The notes under the pieces: generated by a model
The model's database searches: none
Told to the model about the DNA's origin: nothing
What the model saw: the letters and a program-made list of their open reading frames with translations, nothing else
Assembly (NCBI GenBank): GCA_026002695.1
Contig: BOCB01000016.1
Span: forward strand, 1-29,109
DNA from: Synergistales bacterium
GTDB lineage: Bacteria > Synergistota > Synergistia > Synergistales > Synergistaceae
Direction of reading: 5' to 3'
Length of the DNA stretch: 29,109 nucleotides
Position numbers and translations under genes: made by a program
Part shown: piece after piece, positions 14,974-22,412 of the stretch
How positions within the stretch are numbered: the stretch's first letter is position 1
Layout of the letters: each line of letters begins with the position of its first letter

Positions 14974-16233
14974 GAAATTGCCCTTGGCTTTTGCCGCGCC
15001 CGGCTTCGACGGCGCGTTCCCGGCCGTGTATTTGGATCTCGGGCTCCTGATGGCGCGTTCGGGCGAGGAGTTGCCGTCTGGTCTGCGTGAGACGACCTCG
15101 ATGACCTTCTCAGCGGAGCCTTCGGAGCCGAAGGCCTTGATGAATTTCTTCGCCCAATCGGCGACGTCCTCGACGATGCGTCCTACGATATTGGCGGGTT
15201 CCGCGAGGATTCTCTCGTGGAAGGAGAGGTTGAGCTTTTTGTAGTCTCCGCTCTTGCGGCTGAAGCCCTTGCCGTCGGCGTCGGCCACCATCTCGCGCCA
15301 GAGTTCGTCGGATATGCCCCTGTCGCTCTCCTTCGTGTAGGTGCCGCCCTCGGTTACGGCGTTGCCGGTGTTCGGGTCCATCTTTATGCCGAACACGACA
15401 TTCTGGAAGAGAGTGGCCACGTTGCCCTTGTTTATACCGTAGTTTTTGAACGTCGCCACCTTGTCGAGAGGGGTGCCCGATATGCCGTGCTGGGCTATGG
15501 ATACGCCGTAGGGCGCGATCGCGTCGGCTATTTCCTTTGTGCGCGCGAGGTCGATGCCCTCGTGTGTTCCGGCGGCGGAGTCGTATGTGCCGTGCAGGCT
15601 GCCGTTGGAGATGGCGAGGTAGTCGGGGAAAACGCCCCAGGCGTTGAGCCCGCCGATATAATAAAGCGCCTCCTCGACGGTGCTGAGTTCGCCGGGGCCT
15701 TTTATCTCGCCGACCTCGGCTTCGAGGCCGATTGTGGAGGGCAGCCACGTGCCGAGATCGCGCGTTGCCGCGAAGTTGGCGTAATCATCGAGGTGAGACG
15801 CGTCTATCGCGACGGACGTGAAGCCGTTGGCGAGTATCTTGGTGAGGTGTCCTACGCCCTTGCGCAGGTCGTCATCGCCTTTGATGGCGTAGTGGTCGAC
15901 ATGGAGGGCGAATACCGCGCCGTGCCCGAGCTCGGCGGAATATTTCAAGGCGTAGTCCGGTATGTTGTCGTAGGTAGCGCCGCAGTACGAGCTCTCGGAT
16001 TTGGCGAGCTCTATGAGCAGGGCGGAGTTAGTGTCCTTCGCGGCTTTCAGGAGACCTTTTATCACGAGGGCGTTTCGCGCGTTGCCGGCGAGCGCTATCG
16101 TGCCGAGTTCCTTCATGGCTGCGGCGATGTCGCGCCCGCTTACGAGCCCGAGCGGTTCGCCGCCGTAAAGCGCCTGTACGTTGAGCGGACGTTTGTTGAG
16201 CAGATCCTTGTACCCTTTGCTGTCTATATTCAT
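14965..16233 (-). CDS. Class II fructose-bisphosphate aldolase-like protein
   Basis: 422 residues from ATG 16233, preceded by AAGGGGTG eight bases away; an alternative TTG start at 16239 is less well placed. Class II aldolases use a divalent metal to split or join fructose 1,6-bisphosphate. Key blocks are VFALHVDHYA (catalytic Asp and metal His), GLEAEVGEIKG (Glu ligand), ISNGSLHGTYD and SIAQHGISGTP (metal His residues), and YGINKGNVATLFQNVVFG, which corresponds to the phosphate-binding strand. The last 45 or so residues (RRPDGNSSPERAIRSP to the end) form a basic, Pro/Ser/Gly-rich tail not normal for the family. The substrate could differ (tagatose- or another ketose-bisphosphate). Confidence 0.82.
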   Translation of the reverse strand: MNIDSKGYKDLLNKRPLNVQALYGGEPLGLVSGRDIAAAMKELGTIALAGNARNALVIKGLLKAAKDTNSALLIELAKSESSYCGATYDNIPDYALKYSAELGHGAVFALHVDHYAIKGDDDLRKGVGHLTKILANGFTSVAIDASHLDDYANFAATRDLGTWLPSTIGLEAEVGEIKGPGELSTVEEALYYIGGLNAWGVFPDYLAISNGSLHGTYDSAAGTHEGIDLARTKEIADAIAPYGVSIAQHGISGTPLDKVATFKNYGINKGNVATLFQNVVFGIKMDPNTGNAVTEGGTYTKESDRGISDELWREMVADADGKGFSRKSGDYKKLNLSFHERILAEPANIVGRIVEDVADWAKKFIKAFGSEGSAEKVIEVVSRRPDGNSSPERAIRSPRSKYTAGNAPSKPGAAKAKGNFDD

Positions 16234-16401
16234 ATCCAATCACCCCTTGGTATAAAAATGTAAAAATGTTAGAATATTTAAGAAATAAACAAAGAACGCA
16301 TAAATTTTATCACACAGAGGCTGAAAATGCTAATTATTATATATTTTTAGTATGTGAGGGTATATGATAGACTTCTTCTTCAAATATTTTTCTTGAACAG
16401 G

Positions 16402-16429
16402 TTGACAAAAAATTTTTTTGATATATTAT
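16402..16429 (+). promoter_or_regulatory. Sigma-70-type promoter of cysK
   Basis: TTGACA at 16402-16407 is followed after a 16-base AT-rich spacer by TATTAT (16424-16429), about 55 bases before the cysK start. The preceding 16240-16400 region is AT-rich and must also carry the divergent aldolase promoter, which I could not pinpoint. Confidence 0.65.
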
Positions 16430-16483
16430 AACTATATTATTTAACTATGAAATAAAGGTATTATTTTGAAGGGGGTTTTGTTG

Positions 16484-17413
16484 ATGGCAATTTATAAGAG
16501 TTTTACGGATTTAGTGGGCAAGACGCCGCTTTTGGAGCTTTCTCGTTTTGGGAAGGCGGCCGGACTTAACGCGACTATTTTGGGCAAACTGGAGTATTTC
16601 AACCCGGCGGGGAGCGTTAAGGATCGCATCGCCAAGGCGATGATAGACGATGCGGAGGAAAAGGGGCTCTTGAAGCCGAACTCGGTCGTCATTGAGCCGA
16701 CGAGCGGCAACACCGGGATAGGGCTTGCCGCTGTGGCAGCCTCTCGCGGATACAAAGTAATATTGACAATGCCGGAGACGATGAGCGTTGAGCGCCGCAA
16801 TTTACTGAAGGCTTACGGAGCCGAGCTCGTTCTCACCGAAGGCGCCAAAGGGATGAAGGGCGCAATCGCGAAGGCCAATGAGCTCGCTGAGTCGACGCCG
16901 GGCGGCTTTATACCGGGGCAGTTTGTAAACCCGGCGAACCCCGCCATTCACCGCGCGACGACAGGGCCGGAAATTTGGGATGATACCGCCGGCGAGGCGG
17001 ACTTCTTAGTGTCAGGCGTAGGCACCGGCGGAACGCTTACCGGAGCGGGAGATTTCCTCAAGTCCAAGAAGCCGGACATAAAAGTCGTTGCGGTCGAACC
17101 GGCAACTTCCCCTGTGTTGTCCGAGGGCAAGGCGGGCGCGCATAAGATTCAGGGCATAGGCGCGGGCTTCATTCCTGACGTGCTGAACACGAAAATCTAC
17201 GACGAGGTAATCACGGTACAGGATGAGGACGCCTTCGCGGCGGGCAGGCTTATCGCCAAGGTCGAGGGAATACTCGTCGGCATATCGTCGGGAGCCGCGC
17301 TTCACGCGGCGTCGGTAATCGCCAAGCGTCCCGAGAACAAGGGCAAGACGATAGTAGCGATACTGCCCGACACGGGCGAGCGTTATCTTTCAACAGCCAT
17401 GTTCGCTGTGTAA
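16484..17413 (+). CDS. cysK: Cysteine synthase A (O-acetylserine sulfhydrylase)
   Basis: 309 residues, typical for CysK. ATG at 16484 with AAGGGGG eight to nine bases upstream; the longer frame from 16466 is not needed. It is a PLP enzyme of the beta family that makes cysteine from O-acetylserine and sulfide. Motifs are VGKTPLLEL, FNPAGSVKDRIAKAMI with the PLP lysine, VIEPTSGNTGIGLA (substrate loop), VSGVGTGGTLTG (phosphate-binding glycine loop), and GISSGAALHAA with LPDTGERYLST at the end. It has its own promoter and terminator, so it is probably monocistronic. Confidence 0.96.
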   Translation: MAIYKSFTDLVGKTPLLELSRFGKAAGLNATILGKLEYFNPAGSVKDRIAKAMIDDAEEKGLLKPNSVVIEPTSGNTGIGLAAVAASRGYKVILTMPETMSVERRNLLKAYGAELVLTEGAKGMKGAIAKANELAESTPGGFIPGQFVNPANPAIHRATTGPEIWDDTAGEADFLVSGVGTGGTLTGAGDFLKSKKPDIKVVAVEPATSPVLSEGKAGAHKIQGIGAGFIPDVLNTKIYDEVITVQDEDAFAAGRLIAKVEGILVGISSGAALHAASVIAKRPENKGKTIVAILPDTGERYLSTAMFAV

Positions 17414-17427
17414 ATAATTGCCATCCT

Positions 17428-17464
17428 GCCGCGCGATACTGGCGCGGCTGTCTTCTTCGTTTAA
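17428..17464 (+). terminator. Probable terminator of cysK
   Basis: Stem GCCGCGC (17428-17434) with GCGCGGC (17442-17448), seven-base loop, followed by a pyrimidine-rich stretch TGTCTTCTTCGTTT. It is 14 bases after the stop. Confidence 0.65.
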
Positions 17465-17484
17465 CGCCTTTCTTTAACTGCAAG

Positions 17485-17525
17485 GGGTGGATACTCCCTC
17501 CCTGAGGGTTGAGAGAGTTCCACCC
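17485..17525. other. Imperfect hairpin downstream of cysK
   Basis: GGGTGGA (17485-17491) pairs with TCCACCC (17519-17525), with further weak pairing inside (ACTC with GAGT). No T run follows. Function unknown; it might be the remnant of a structured RNA or a transcript end. Confidence 0.35.
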
Positions 17526-17594
17526 GTCCATTCTCGGCAAGCTAAGGGCACGAAGAATATAAAGAAAAAGCTATTTGACGTTAGAAGCCTAATA

Positions 17595-17652
17595 AAGGTC
17601 AAGGGTGATAACCCTTGCGAGGGGCATGGGGGTGAGCAACCCCCATGCTTTT
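17595..17652 (+). terminator. Two-hairpin repeat terminator, copy C
   Basis: Hairpin 1 at 17600-17617 (CAAGGGT/ACCCTTG, loop GATA). Hairpin 2 at 17624-17648 has a 10-bp stem, GCATGGGGGT with ACCCCCATGC, loop GAGCA, then TTTTG and ATTTTT. Compared with copies A and B both sides of the stem have changed together, which indicates selection or constraint on pairing. Located between convergent cysK and the ROK gene. Confidence 0.75.
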
Positions 17653-17657
17653 GATTT

Positions 17658-18557
17658 TTATATACTGGCCGCGCCGAAGAGCGCGGCTTTTTCTCCGAGC
17701 GCCGACACTCTCAAATCGAGCTGTTCCCTGTACGGTTTTGCGAGATATTTCATTGAAGCGAGTCTTATCGCTTCGACGAGGCCCGGAGCGCGGCTCATTC
17801 CGCCGCCTATGACAATGGCTTGCGGGTCTAACGTGTGCGATATGGTCGCTATCGTTCGCGCCATGCCGTCTATCGTGGCGTTTATCACTCTGCCGGCTTG
17901 CGGCGTTCCTATCATTGACCAGAGGCTTTTGAAATCGCCGGGCAGTCCTTCGCGGATCGCGCGCGCCGACGTGCCGTCGGCGGCTGAGATGGTTTCGGCG
18001 TGACCTCTTCCTCCGCAGCCGCAGGGGAGATCGCCGTTCACTACTATATGGCCGCACTCGCCGGCCATGCCGTGAGCGCCTGTGAGCAATTTTCCGCCGA
18101 TGACTATGCCGCAGCCTATGCCCGTGCCCATTGTGAAGACCACGTAATCCGAGAGGCCGGCGGCGGCTCCCGCCGTGCCCTCTCCGAGCGCGTAGCAGTT
18201 CGCGTCGTTCTCGGTTTTTACCGAAGATTTTATACAGCGTGAAGAGAGAGCGCACGCGAGTTCTTCGGCTATATCGACATTCGTCCATTCGTCGGGGAAG
18301 TTAGGTAACCCAAGGGCGCGTTTGCGATCCCTGCCGAGCATTGCCGGTACGCCGACGCCTATTCCGGAGAGCTCTGTATCGCTGCCGTCCTCCATTTCGG
18401 AGACCATGTCGGCTATGATGTTTATTGTGTCCCTGAGATTTCTGCCGGTCGGGGTAGCGCGTTCCGATGCCCGCGTTATCTCAGGAGCGCCCGATGAAAT
18501 TGCGACGAGCGCCGCTGTTATAGTGTGCCCTCCGAGGTCTATTCCGATGCGGCTCAA
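17658..18557 (-). CDS. ROK family sugar kinase (glucokinase-like)
   Basis: 299 residues. The TTG start at 18557 overlaps the TGA of the upstream oxidoreductase gene (TTGA), so the two are coupled. Features are the N-terminal phosphate loop IGIDLGGHTITAALV, KTENDANCYALGE with the catalytic Asp, FTMGTGIGCGIVIGGKLLTG and GMAGECGHIVV. The ROK zinc motif usually reads CxCGxxGCxE; here it is CGCGGRGHAE, so one Cys ligand is replaced by His. The C-terminal IVIGGGMS and EKAALFGAAS are typical. It phosphorylates glucose or a similar sugar; no sugar transporter is nearby, so the substrate is open. No DNA-binding domain is present. Confidence 0.9.
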   Translation of the reverse strand: MSRIGIDLGGHTITAALVAISSGAPEITRASERATPTGRNLRDTINIIADMVSEMEDGSDTELSGIGVGVPAMLGRDRKRALGLPNFPDEWTNVDIAEELACALSSRCIKSSVKTENDANCYALGEGTAGAAAGLSDYVVFTMGTGIGCGIVIGGKLLTGAHGMAGECGHIVVNGDLPCGCGGRGHAETISAADGTSARAIREGLPGDFKSLWSMIGTPQAGRVINATIDGMARTIATISHTLDPQAIVIGGGMSRAPGLVEAIRLASMKYLAKPYREQLDLRVSALGEKAALFGAASI

Positions 18558-19579
18558 TCAGCTTCCCTCCATTTTGATATGAAGTTCGGATCACGCGAAA
18601 AGAGCCGTCCTATTCCGACAATTTCGCAGACATTCTTCTCTAAGAGATCCAACGCCGTCTTTTTACTGCGCACGCCTCCGGCGTAGTCGATGAGGATTTC
18701 GCCGTCGATCGCTTCGTGCACTACTTCGGCGGGCTGCGCGAAGTACGGGCAGTCGTCGTTCCTGTCCGCTCCGAAGCCGCTGTGATTTCCGGACAGGCCG
18801 ATCCAGTTCACGCCGAGCGCGGCCAATCCCTTGGCGACTCGCGCCGTGTCGTCGACGGTCAGTCCTTTTGTCGGCTCGCCGGGCATCTGATCGACCATGC
18901 CAAGGCGAACGGATAGAAGTTTGCCCGGTATCGCTTTTCTTACTTCGCTTACCACATCGTAGAGCATACGCGCGCGGTTTCTCAGGATGCCGCCGTAAGT
19001 GTCGTTTCGGCGGTTTGTCATCGGGCTGAGGAATTGTCCGAGAAGGTAACCGTGGGCGCAGTGTATTTGGACGCCGTCGTAACCGGCGAAGTTTACAGCT
19101 CTGTACGCCGCGTTTGCGAACGACTCGATGATAATATCTATCTCAGCCTTGGTGAGGGCGCGCGGCGAGACTGCGATTACGTCGCGCGGGCTGTGTTTGC
19201 CGGACGGCGATACGTACTCGAAGTGCTTCGCTTGAAGCAGCTCCTCATCGGCCGTCATACTGCCGGCGAAGTTCAACTGAGCTATCACGGGTATGTGCTT
19301 TCTCCTGAATAAATCCGTGACTTGAAGGAGATACGATGCGCTTTCTTTGTCGTACAGCCTGGGTTGATTGATCCTGTTGCGCCCCCAGGGATGCACGGCG
19401 TGATGTTCCGTTATGGCTATACCGACGCCGGAAGACGCGTAATTCATGTAAATCTCCATTGTTTTGCCGGTTGGCACGCCGTCTTCATCAAATGACTGCG
19501 TAGCCATAGGTTCGGCGAGTATCCTGTTTGCGATGACGATGTTCCCGACCATCAGAGGAGAAAAGAGCGCGCTCGTCAA
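18554..19579 (-). CDS. NADH:flavin oxidoreductase, old yellow enzyme family
   Basis: 341 residues, which is the FMN barrel alone, without the extra iron-sulfur/FAD domains of dienoyl-CoA reductases. TTG start at 19579 with GGTGAT upstream. Signatures are FSPLMVGNIVIANRILAEPM at the N-terminus, the GVGIAITEHHAVHP strand, IAQLNFAG, the typical YDGVQIHCAHGYLLGQFLSP then TNRRNDTYGG, and EIVGIGRLFSRDPNF near the end. Such enzymes reduce enoates, nitro compounds or similar substrates with NAD(P)H. The gene is coupled to the downstream ROK kinase. Confidence 0.9.
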   Translation of the reverse strand: MTSALFSPLMVGNIVIANRILAEPMATQSFDEDGVPTGKTMEIYMNYASSGVGIAITEHHAVHPWGRNRINQPRLYDKESASYLLQVTDLFRRKHIPVIAQLNFAGSMTADEELLQAKHFEYVSPSGKHSPRDVIAVSPRALTKAEIDIIIESFANAAYRAVNFAGYDGVQIHCAHGYLLGQFLSPMTNRRNDTYGGILRNRARMLYDVVSEVRKAIPGKLLSVRLGMVDQMPGEPTKGLTVDDTARVAKGLAALGVNWIGLSGNHSGFGADRNDDCPYFAQPAEVVHEAIDGEILIDYAGGVRSKKTALDLLEKNVCEIVGIGRLFSRDPNFISKWREAD

Positions 19580-19621
19580 GGTAAATCACCACACTGTCTG
19601 TTTATAATTAAAAAAAGAAAA

Positions 19622-19662
19622 ACTAAAACCACAGGGCTACTCGCCTCACACCCGAGGGCGAT
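19622..19662 (-). repeat. Degenerate copy of the two-hairpin repeat (copy E)
   Basis: Reading the - strand, the sequence resembles the second half of copy D (GGTGTGAGGCGAGTAGCCCTGTGGTTTTAG) but its stem is mismatched and hairpin 1 is lost. It follows copy D about 30 bases further downstream on the - strand, so it looks like an old tandem copy. Confidence 0.5.
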
Positions 19663-19690
19663 TTGGCGTTAGGAGCCTAAAGTTAAAAAC

Positions 19691-19747
19691 TAAAACCGTG
19701 GGGCTGCTCGCCCCACACCCCCGCAAGGGCTATCGCCCTTGACCCTT
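19691..19747 (-). terminator. Two-hairpin repeat terminator, copy D
   Basis: On the - strand: hairpin 1 at 19724-19741 (CAAGGGC/GCCCTTG, loop GATA) then hairpin 2 at 19698-19716 (GTGGGGC/GCCCCAC, loop GAGCA), followed by GGTTTTAGTTTTTAA. It lies downstream of ychF in the sense direction, as the other copies do for their genes. Confidence 0.75.
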
Positions 19748-19799
19748 ATTCAAAAGTCAAAAGACTTGCGGCATTCAGCTTAGGCTCCTAAGTAAATGA

Positions 19800-20894
19800 C
19801 TATATGTTAAAGCGTATTTCTATTATATCACCATCTTTGACTTTATACTCCTTGCCCTCCAAGCGTAATATGCCGGCGTCGCGGCATTTTGCCAAGGACG
19901 AGCCGTTCTTCTCGTAATCATCGTATGAAACCACCTGAGCCCTTATAAAACCGCGCGCGAGGTCGCTGTGTATCGTTCCGGCCGCGTCAACCGCGTTCTC
20001 TCCGTCGCGCAGCGTCCACGCGCGCACCTCGTCCGGGCCGCACGTAAAGAAGCTGATCAGGCCAAGCGCGCGGTACGCCTCGGCAATCAGGCGCTCACGG
20101 CCCGGCTCGTCTATCGAAAGCCCCTCCGTGAACTCCGCCGCTTCCTCCGGAGTAAGCTCCAGCAGATCCATCTCCAAGCGCCCGTAAAGGCGTATGGCGT
20201 TTACCTTTCGCTCCTTTATCCGGCGCTCTGTCTCTCCGCCGTTTTTGACATCTGTGAGGGCATGGACGTTTTCGTCCATGTTGAGGACGACTATCTGCGG
20301 CTTTGACGTGAGAAAGGTGAAGCCGCGCAGCGAATGCGCCTCATCGGGAGTGAATCCGGCGCTCGAAATGGGTTTCTCGTCCATGAGGCAGTCGCGGCAT
20401 TTTTCAAGCAGCGCCTTTTCCTCCGTTTCCTCCGGCGTGAGCTTCTTCTTGCCGGACAGTTTGCCGAGGCGGTTTTCCACGACGGCGAGGTCTCGGAATA
20501 TCAGCTCCATGTCGATAATGTCCCAGTCGCGCAGAGGATCGACGCTTCCCTCCGGATGTTCGACGGCGCTGTTCTCGAAGCAGCGTATCACATGTATCAG
20601 AGCTTCCGCGTCGGCCGCGAACGAGAGGAACGCGTTGCCGAGCCCCGCGCCTTTGCCCGCCCCCTTCGATATTCCGGCGAGATCGACGAACTCGACCTGT
20701 GCCGGCGTCTCCTTCTTGGGGGAGTGAACGGCGGCAAGTTTGTCGAATCTCTCGTCGGGCACGTCGACGACAGCCCTGTTGGGGTCGGTCTTGCCCCCCG
20801 CGTAAGGCTTGACCTCCGCCCCGGCCCTCGTTATCACGTTGAAAACCGTGCTCTTGCCGCTCAAAGGAAGCCCGACAATCCCGCAATGCAACAT
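19800..20894 (-). CDS. ychF: Redox/ribosome-associated ATPase YchF (Obg family)
   Basis: 364 residues, the standard YchF length. The ATG at 20894 (MLHCGIVGLPLSGKST) has AAGGA about 11 bases upstream; the ATG at 20906 sits on the ribosome site and is rejected. The P-loop is GLPLSGKST, the switch region holds FVDLAGISKGAGKGAGLGN, and the G4 position reads VVLNMDE rather than NKxD, which explains the ATP preference of YchF. The C-terminal TGS domain ends EGKEYKVKDGDIIEIRFNI. It is a conserved cytoplasmic P-loop ATPase that binds ribosomes. Copy D of the hairpin repeat lies just downstream. Confidence 0.96.
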   Translation of the reverse strand: MLHCGIVGLPLSGKSTVFNVITRAGAEVKPYAGGKTDPNRAVVDVPDERFDKLAAVHSPKKETPAQVEFVDLAGISKGAGKGAGLGNAFLSFAADAEALIHVIRCFENSAVEHPEGSVDPLRDWDIIDMELIFRDLAVVENRLGKLSGKKKLTPEETEEKALLEKCRDCLMDEKPISSAGFTPDEAHSLRGFTFLTSKPQIVVLNMDENVHALTDVKNGGETERRIKERKVNAIRLYGRLEMDLLELTPEEAAEFTEGLSIDEPGRERLIAEAYRALGLISFFTCGPDEVRAWTLRDGENAVDAAGTIHSDLARGFIRAQVVSYDDYEKNGSSLAKCRDAGILRLEGKEYKVKDGDIIEIRFNI

Positions 20895-20941
20895 ATATAA
20901 GCACATCCTTAATAGTTTATAAAATTATGAAATCGTTAGTA

Positions 20942-20947
20942 ATTATA
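20942..20947 (-). promoter_or_regulatory. Possible -10 element of ychF
   Basis: TATAAT on the - strand about 48 bases before the ychF start; no good -35 hexamer at the right distance. The 20948-21173 stretch upstream shows no gene. Confidence 0.35.
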
Positions 20948-21173
20948 CTATAAGGGGACGTTGATTCAGGCGAATGGGATAAAAATGACAGAGTAACAGC
21001 CGCAAAATTTTGAGTTTCCCCATTTTTTCGGCGAAGTCTTGTACCACAAGGATTTGAGAGCTTTTTTGATTTCAAGCGCGCTATCACCTTTGCCGGAAGG
21101 TTAAGGTGTTACGGAGGGTTGTAGCGGACATCTAAAACACAGGCGTTCAGGCTATTAACGGTATTATACCTCT

Positions 21174-21546
21174 ATGGTGACACTTCGCGCAAGATACGCT
21201 TTCAACGCCCGTATGGCGGAAGGAAAGCATTGCGCGGGAAGTATTCCCTATGGCTTCCCGCGCGACAGCACAGACCGGCAGAAGTGGGTTGTGGACGAGG
21301 AAGCCGCGAAGGTTATACGCAGGATATTCCAACTCGTCATCGAGGGCAACGGGGTGTATCAAATCGCGTTTATCCTCGAACGTGAGAAGGTCTTGATACC
21401 CTTAAACCAAGTCGGAAATCGAGAGGTGGGACGCTGGAAGTCTGAAAACTGACGGATTTTTGGGGCTTGTCCGCCGTTACACGAAATTTACGGAGCTGAC
21501 TACGACCATGCTCAACGAGTTTGTATCTATCGGAAAAAGGGATTGA
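21174..21546 (+). pseudogene. Large serine recombinase fragment 1 (internal part fused to tail)
   Basis: The first 75 codons match the recombinase domain of large serine recombinases (AEGKHCAGSIPYGF, WVVDEEAAKVIRRIFQL, YQIAFILEREKVLIP). The N-terminal catalytic serine domain is absent: an in-frame stop lies just upstream and no start suits a real protein. At 21403 it jumps directly, out of frame, to the C-terminal tail (in the other frame KSEIERWDAG then DGFLGLVRRYTKFTELTTTM, DUF4368-like), ending at 21544-21546. The zinc-ribbon part is missing. So it is a deletion derivative, not functional. Confidence 0.75.
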
Positions 21547-21663
21547 ACAAACGCCCGCTGTCGCGTAGCGCTCAACCGATGGCGGTGAACGGTGGTTTGA
21601 TAGTGAGAAAGGACGCGTTAAGTCGGGTGGGCGGTGTTTTACCGCCCACTGTCCTGCGGTTAT
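21403..21663. repeat. 261-bp direct repeat, copy 1
   Basis: About 96% identical, by eye, to 22900-23160 with constant offset 1497 and no gaps. It contains the recombinase C-terminal tail and a 9-bp-stem hairpin (GTGGGCGGT/ACCGCCCAC, 21627-21649) next to the 3' end of the convergent Rpn gene. Confidence 0.9.
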
Positions 21664-21664
21664 C

Positions 21665-21844
21665 TTAGCTTAAAGCCAGAATGTCATCCTCGTCGAGGCC
21701 GGTATATTTCCTGATGGTTTCGGCGGGAAATCCGTCGGCACGCATTGAGCGCGCGACCTCAAACTTACCTTCTTCCTTGCCCTCTTCTTTCGCATCCTCA
21801 ATAAGATATTCCCTCTGAATTTGGCTGATAGGCACCCATTGCAT
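21665..21844 (-). CDS. Possible internal small Rpn protein (RpnS-like), copy 1
   Basis: An ATG at 21844 has GAGGAGGG eight bases upstream (21853-21860) and opens 59 codons to the common stop: MQWVPISQIQREYL..., KEEGKEEGKFEVARSM, AETIRKYTGLDEDDILAL. In E. coli, Rpn genes carry an in-frame internal start giving a short C-terminal antitoxin. The same ATG with strong ribosome site at the same place exists in the intact gene. Here it survives although the nuclease is broken. Inference from sequence only. Confidence 0.5.
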   Translation of the reverse strand: MQWVPISQIQREYLIEDAKEEGKEEGKFEVARSMRADGFPAETIRKYTGLDEDDILALS

Positions 21845-22205
21845 GTAGAATTCCCTCCTCAGTTCCTTGCTTATATCGTTGCTTCTCACGTTCAGCACAT
21901 TGCCGATAAAATGTCTGAAACATTCGCACGGCAAATTCCTCATCGTCTTCGTGTTGCTGCTCAATGAACAAACCGACCTTTCTCGATTCGCCTGATTTGA
22001 TCGGCACAGAGAAGCATAAATCGGCTATTCTCATTCCTTTGTCGGTTTCGGAATCAAAGGCGGGAAATTCATCCTTTGCCGTCTCTATTTCCCTCGACAC
22101 ATCCCTGTCTTTTGCCAGAGCAGGCAAAAAGAACGCTATGGCATCATCAATCCCTTCGGAAAGTACCCGCTTCCAAGCACGGTCGATAAAATGCCCCTTG
22201 TTCAT
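21665..22205 (-). pseudogene. Rpn-type PD-(D/E)XK nuclease gene, broken copy
   Basis: The N-terminal part from ATG 22205 (IDRAWKRVLSEGIDDAIAFF, ADLCFSVPIKSGE, GLFIEQQHEDDEE) matches the intact Rpn gene at 23160-24020 at roughly 45% identity. The Asp and the E-x-Q pair of the nuclease motif are kept. After FQTFYRQ about 115 residues are deleted and the frame shifts. The C-terminal segment continues in another frame (EFYMQWVPISQIQREYL to the stop at 21665). The full nuclease cannot be made. The small internal ORF in the C-terminal frame is listed separately. Rpn proteins derive from a transposase-like fold and act as recombination-promoting or anti-phage nucleases. Confidence 0.8.
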
Positions 22206-22291
22206 ATATTATCCGCCGATCGGCTTTCGGATTGAGAAGTCAATACGCCTAAGTTTGAAATGTCCGTGATGATCGCCTTCTTTCCTTGCGT

Positions 22292-22297
22292 ATTATA
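22292..22297 (-). promoter_or_regulatory. Extended -10 promoter of the broken Rpn gene
   Basis: On the - strand TTGGTATAAT (extended -10, TGG before TATAAT) with AAGACT 18 bases upstream. The equivalent position of the second Rpn copy has TTGGTATACT, so the promoter is shared by both units. Confidence 0.5.
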
Positions 22298-22412
22298 CCA
22301 AATCCTCAATTATTTAGTCTTGCCTCTTTGCTCCCTGTCATAATGGTTTAACCGAGAGAGAAGGACGAAGACCGCCGCTTGTCCACAGTATTGAAGACAC
22401 CCTCTATGCACT

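Noticed and set aside
15217..16263. 348-codon + strand open frame opposite the aldolase gene
   Set aside because: It is a shadow of the aldolase coding strand, with biased repetitive composition and no ribosome site, whereas the - strand has clear aldolase motifs.
21000..21173. tRNA or attachment site before the recombinase fragment
   Set aside because: A short inverted repeat (CACCTT/AAGGTG) is present, but no cloverleaf, anticodon arm or matching att-like repeat was found.
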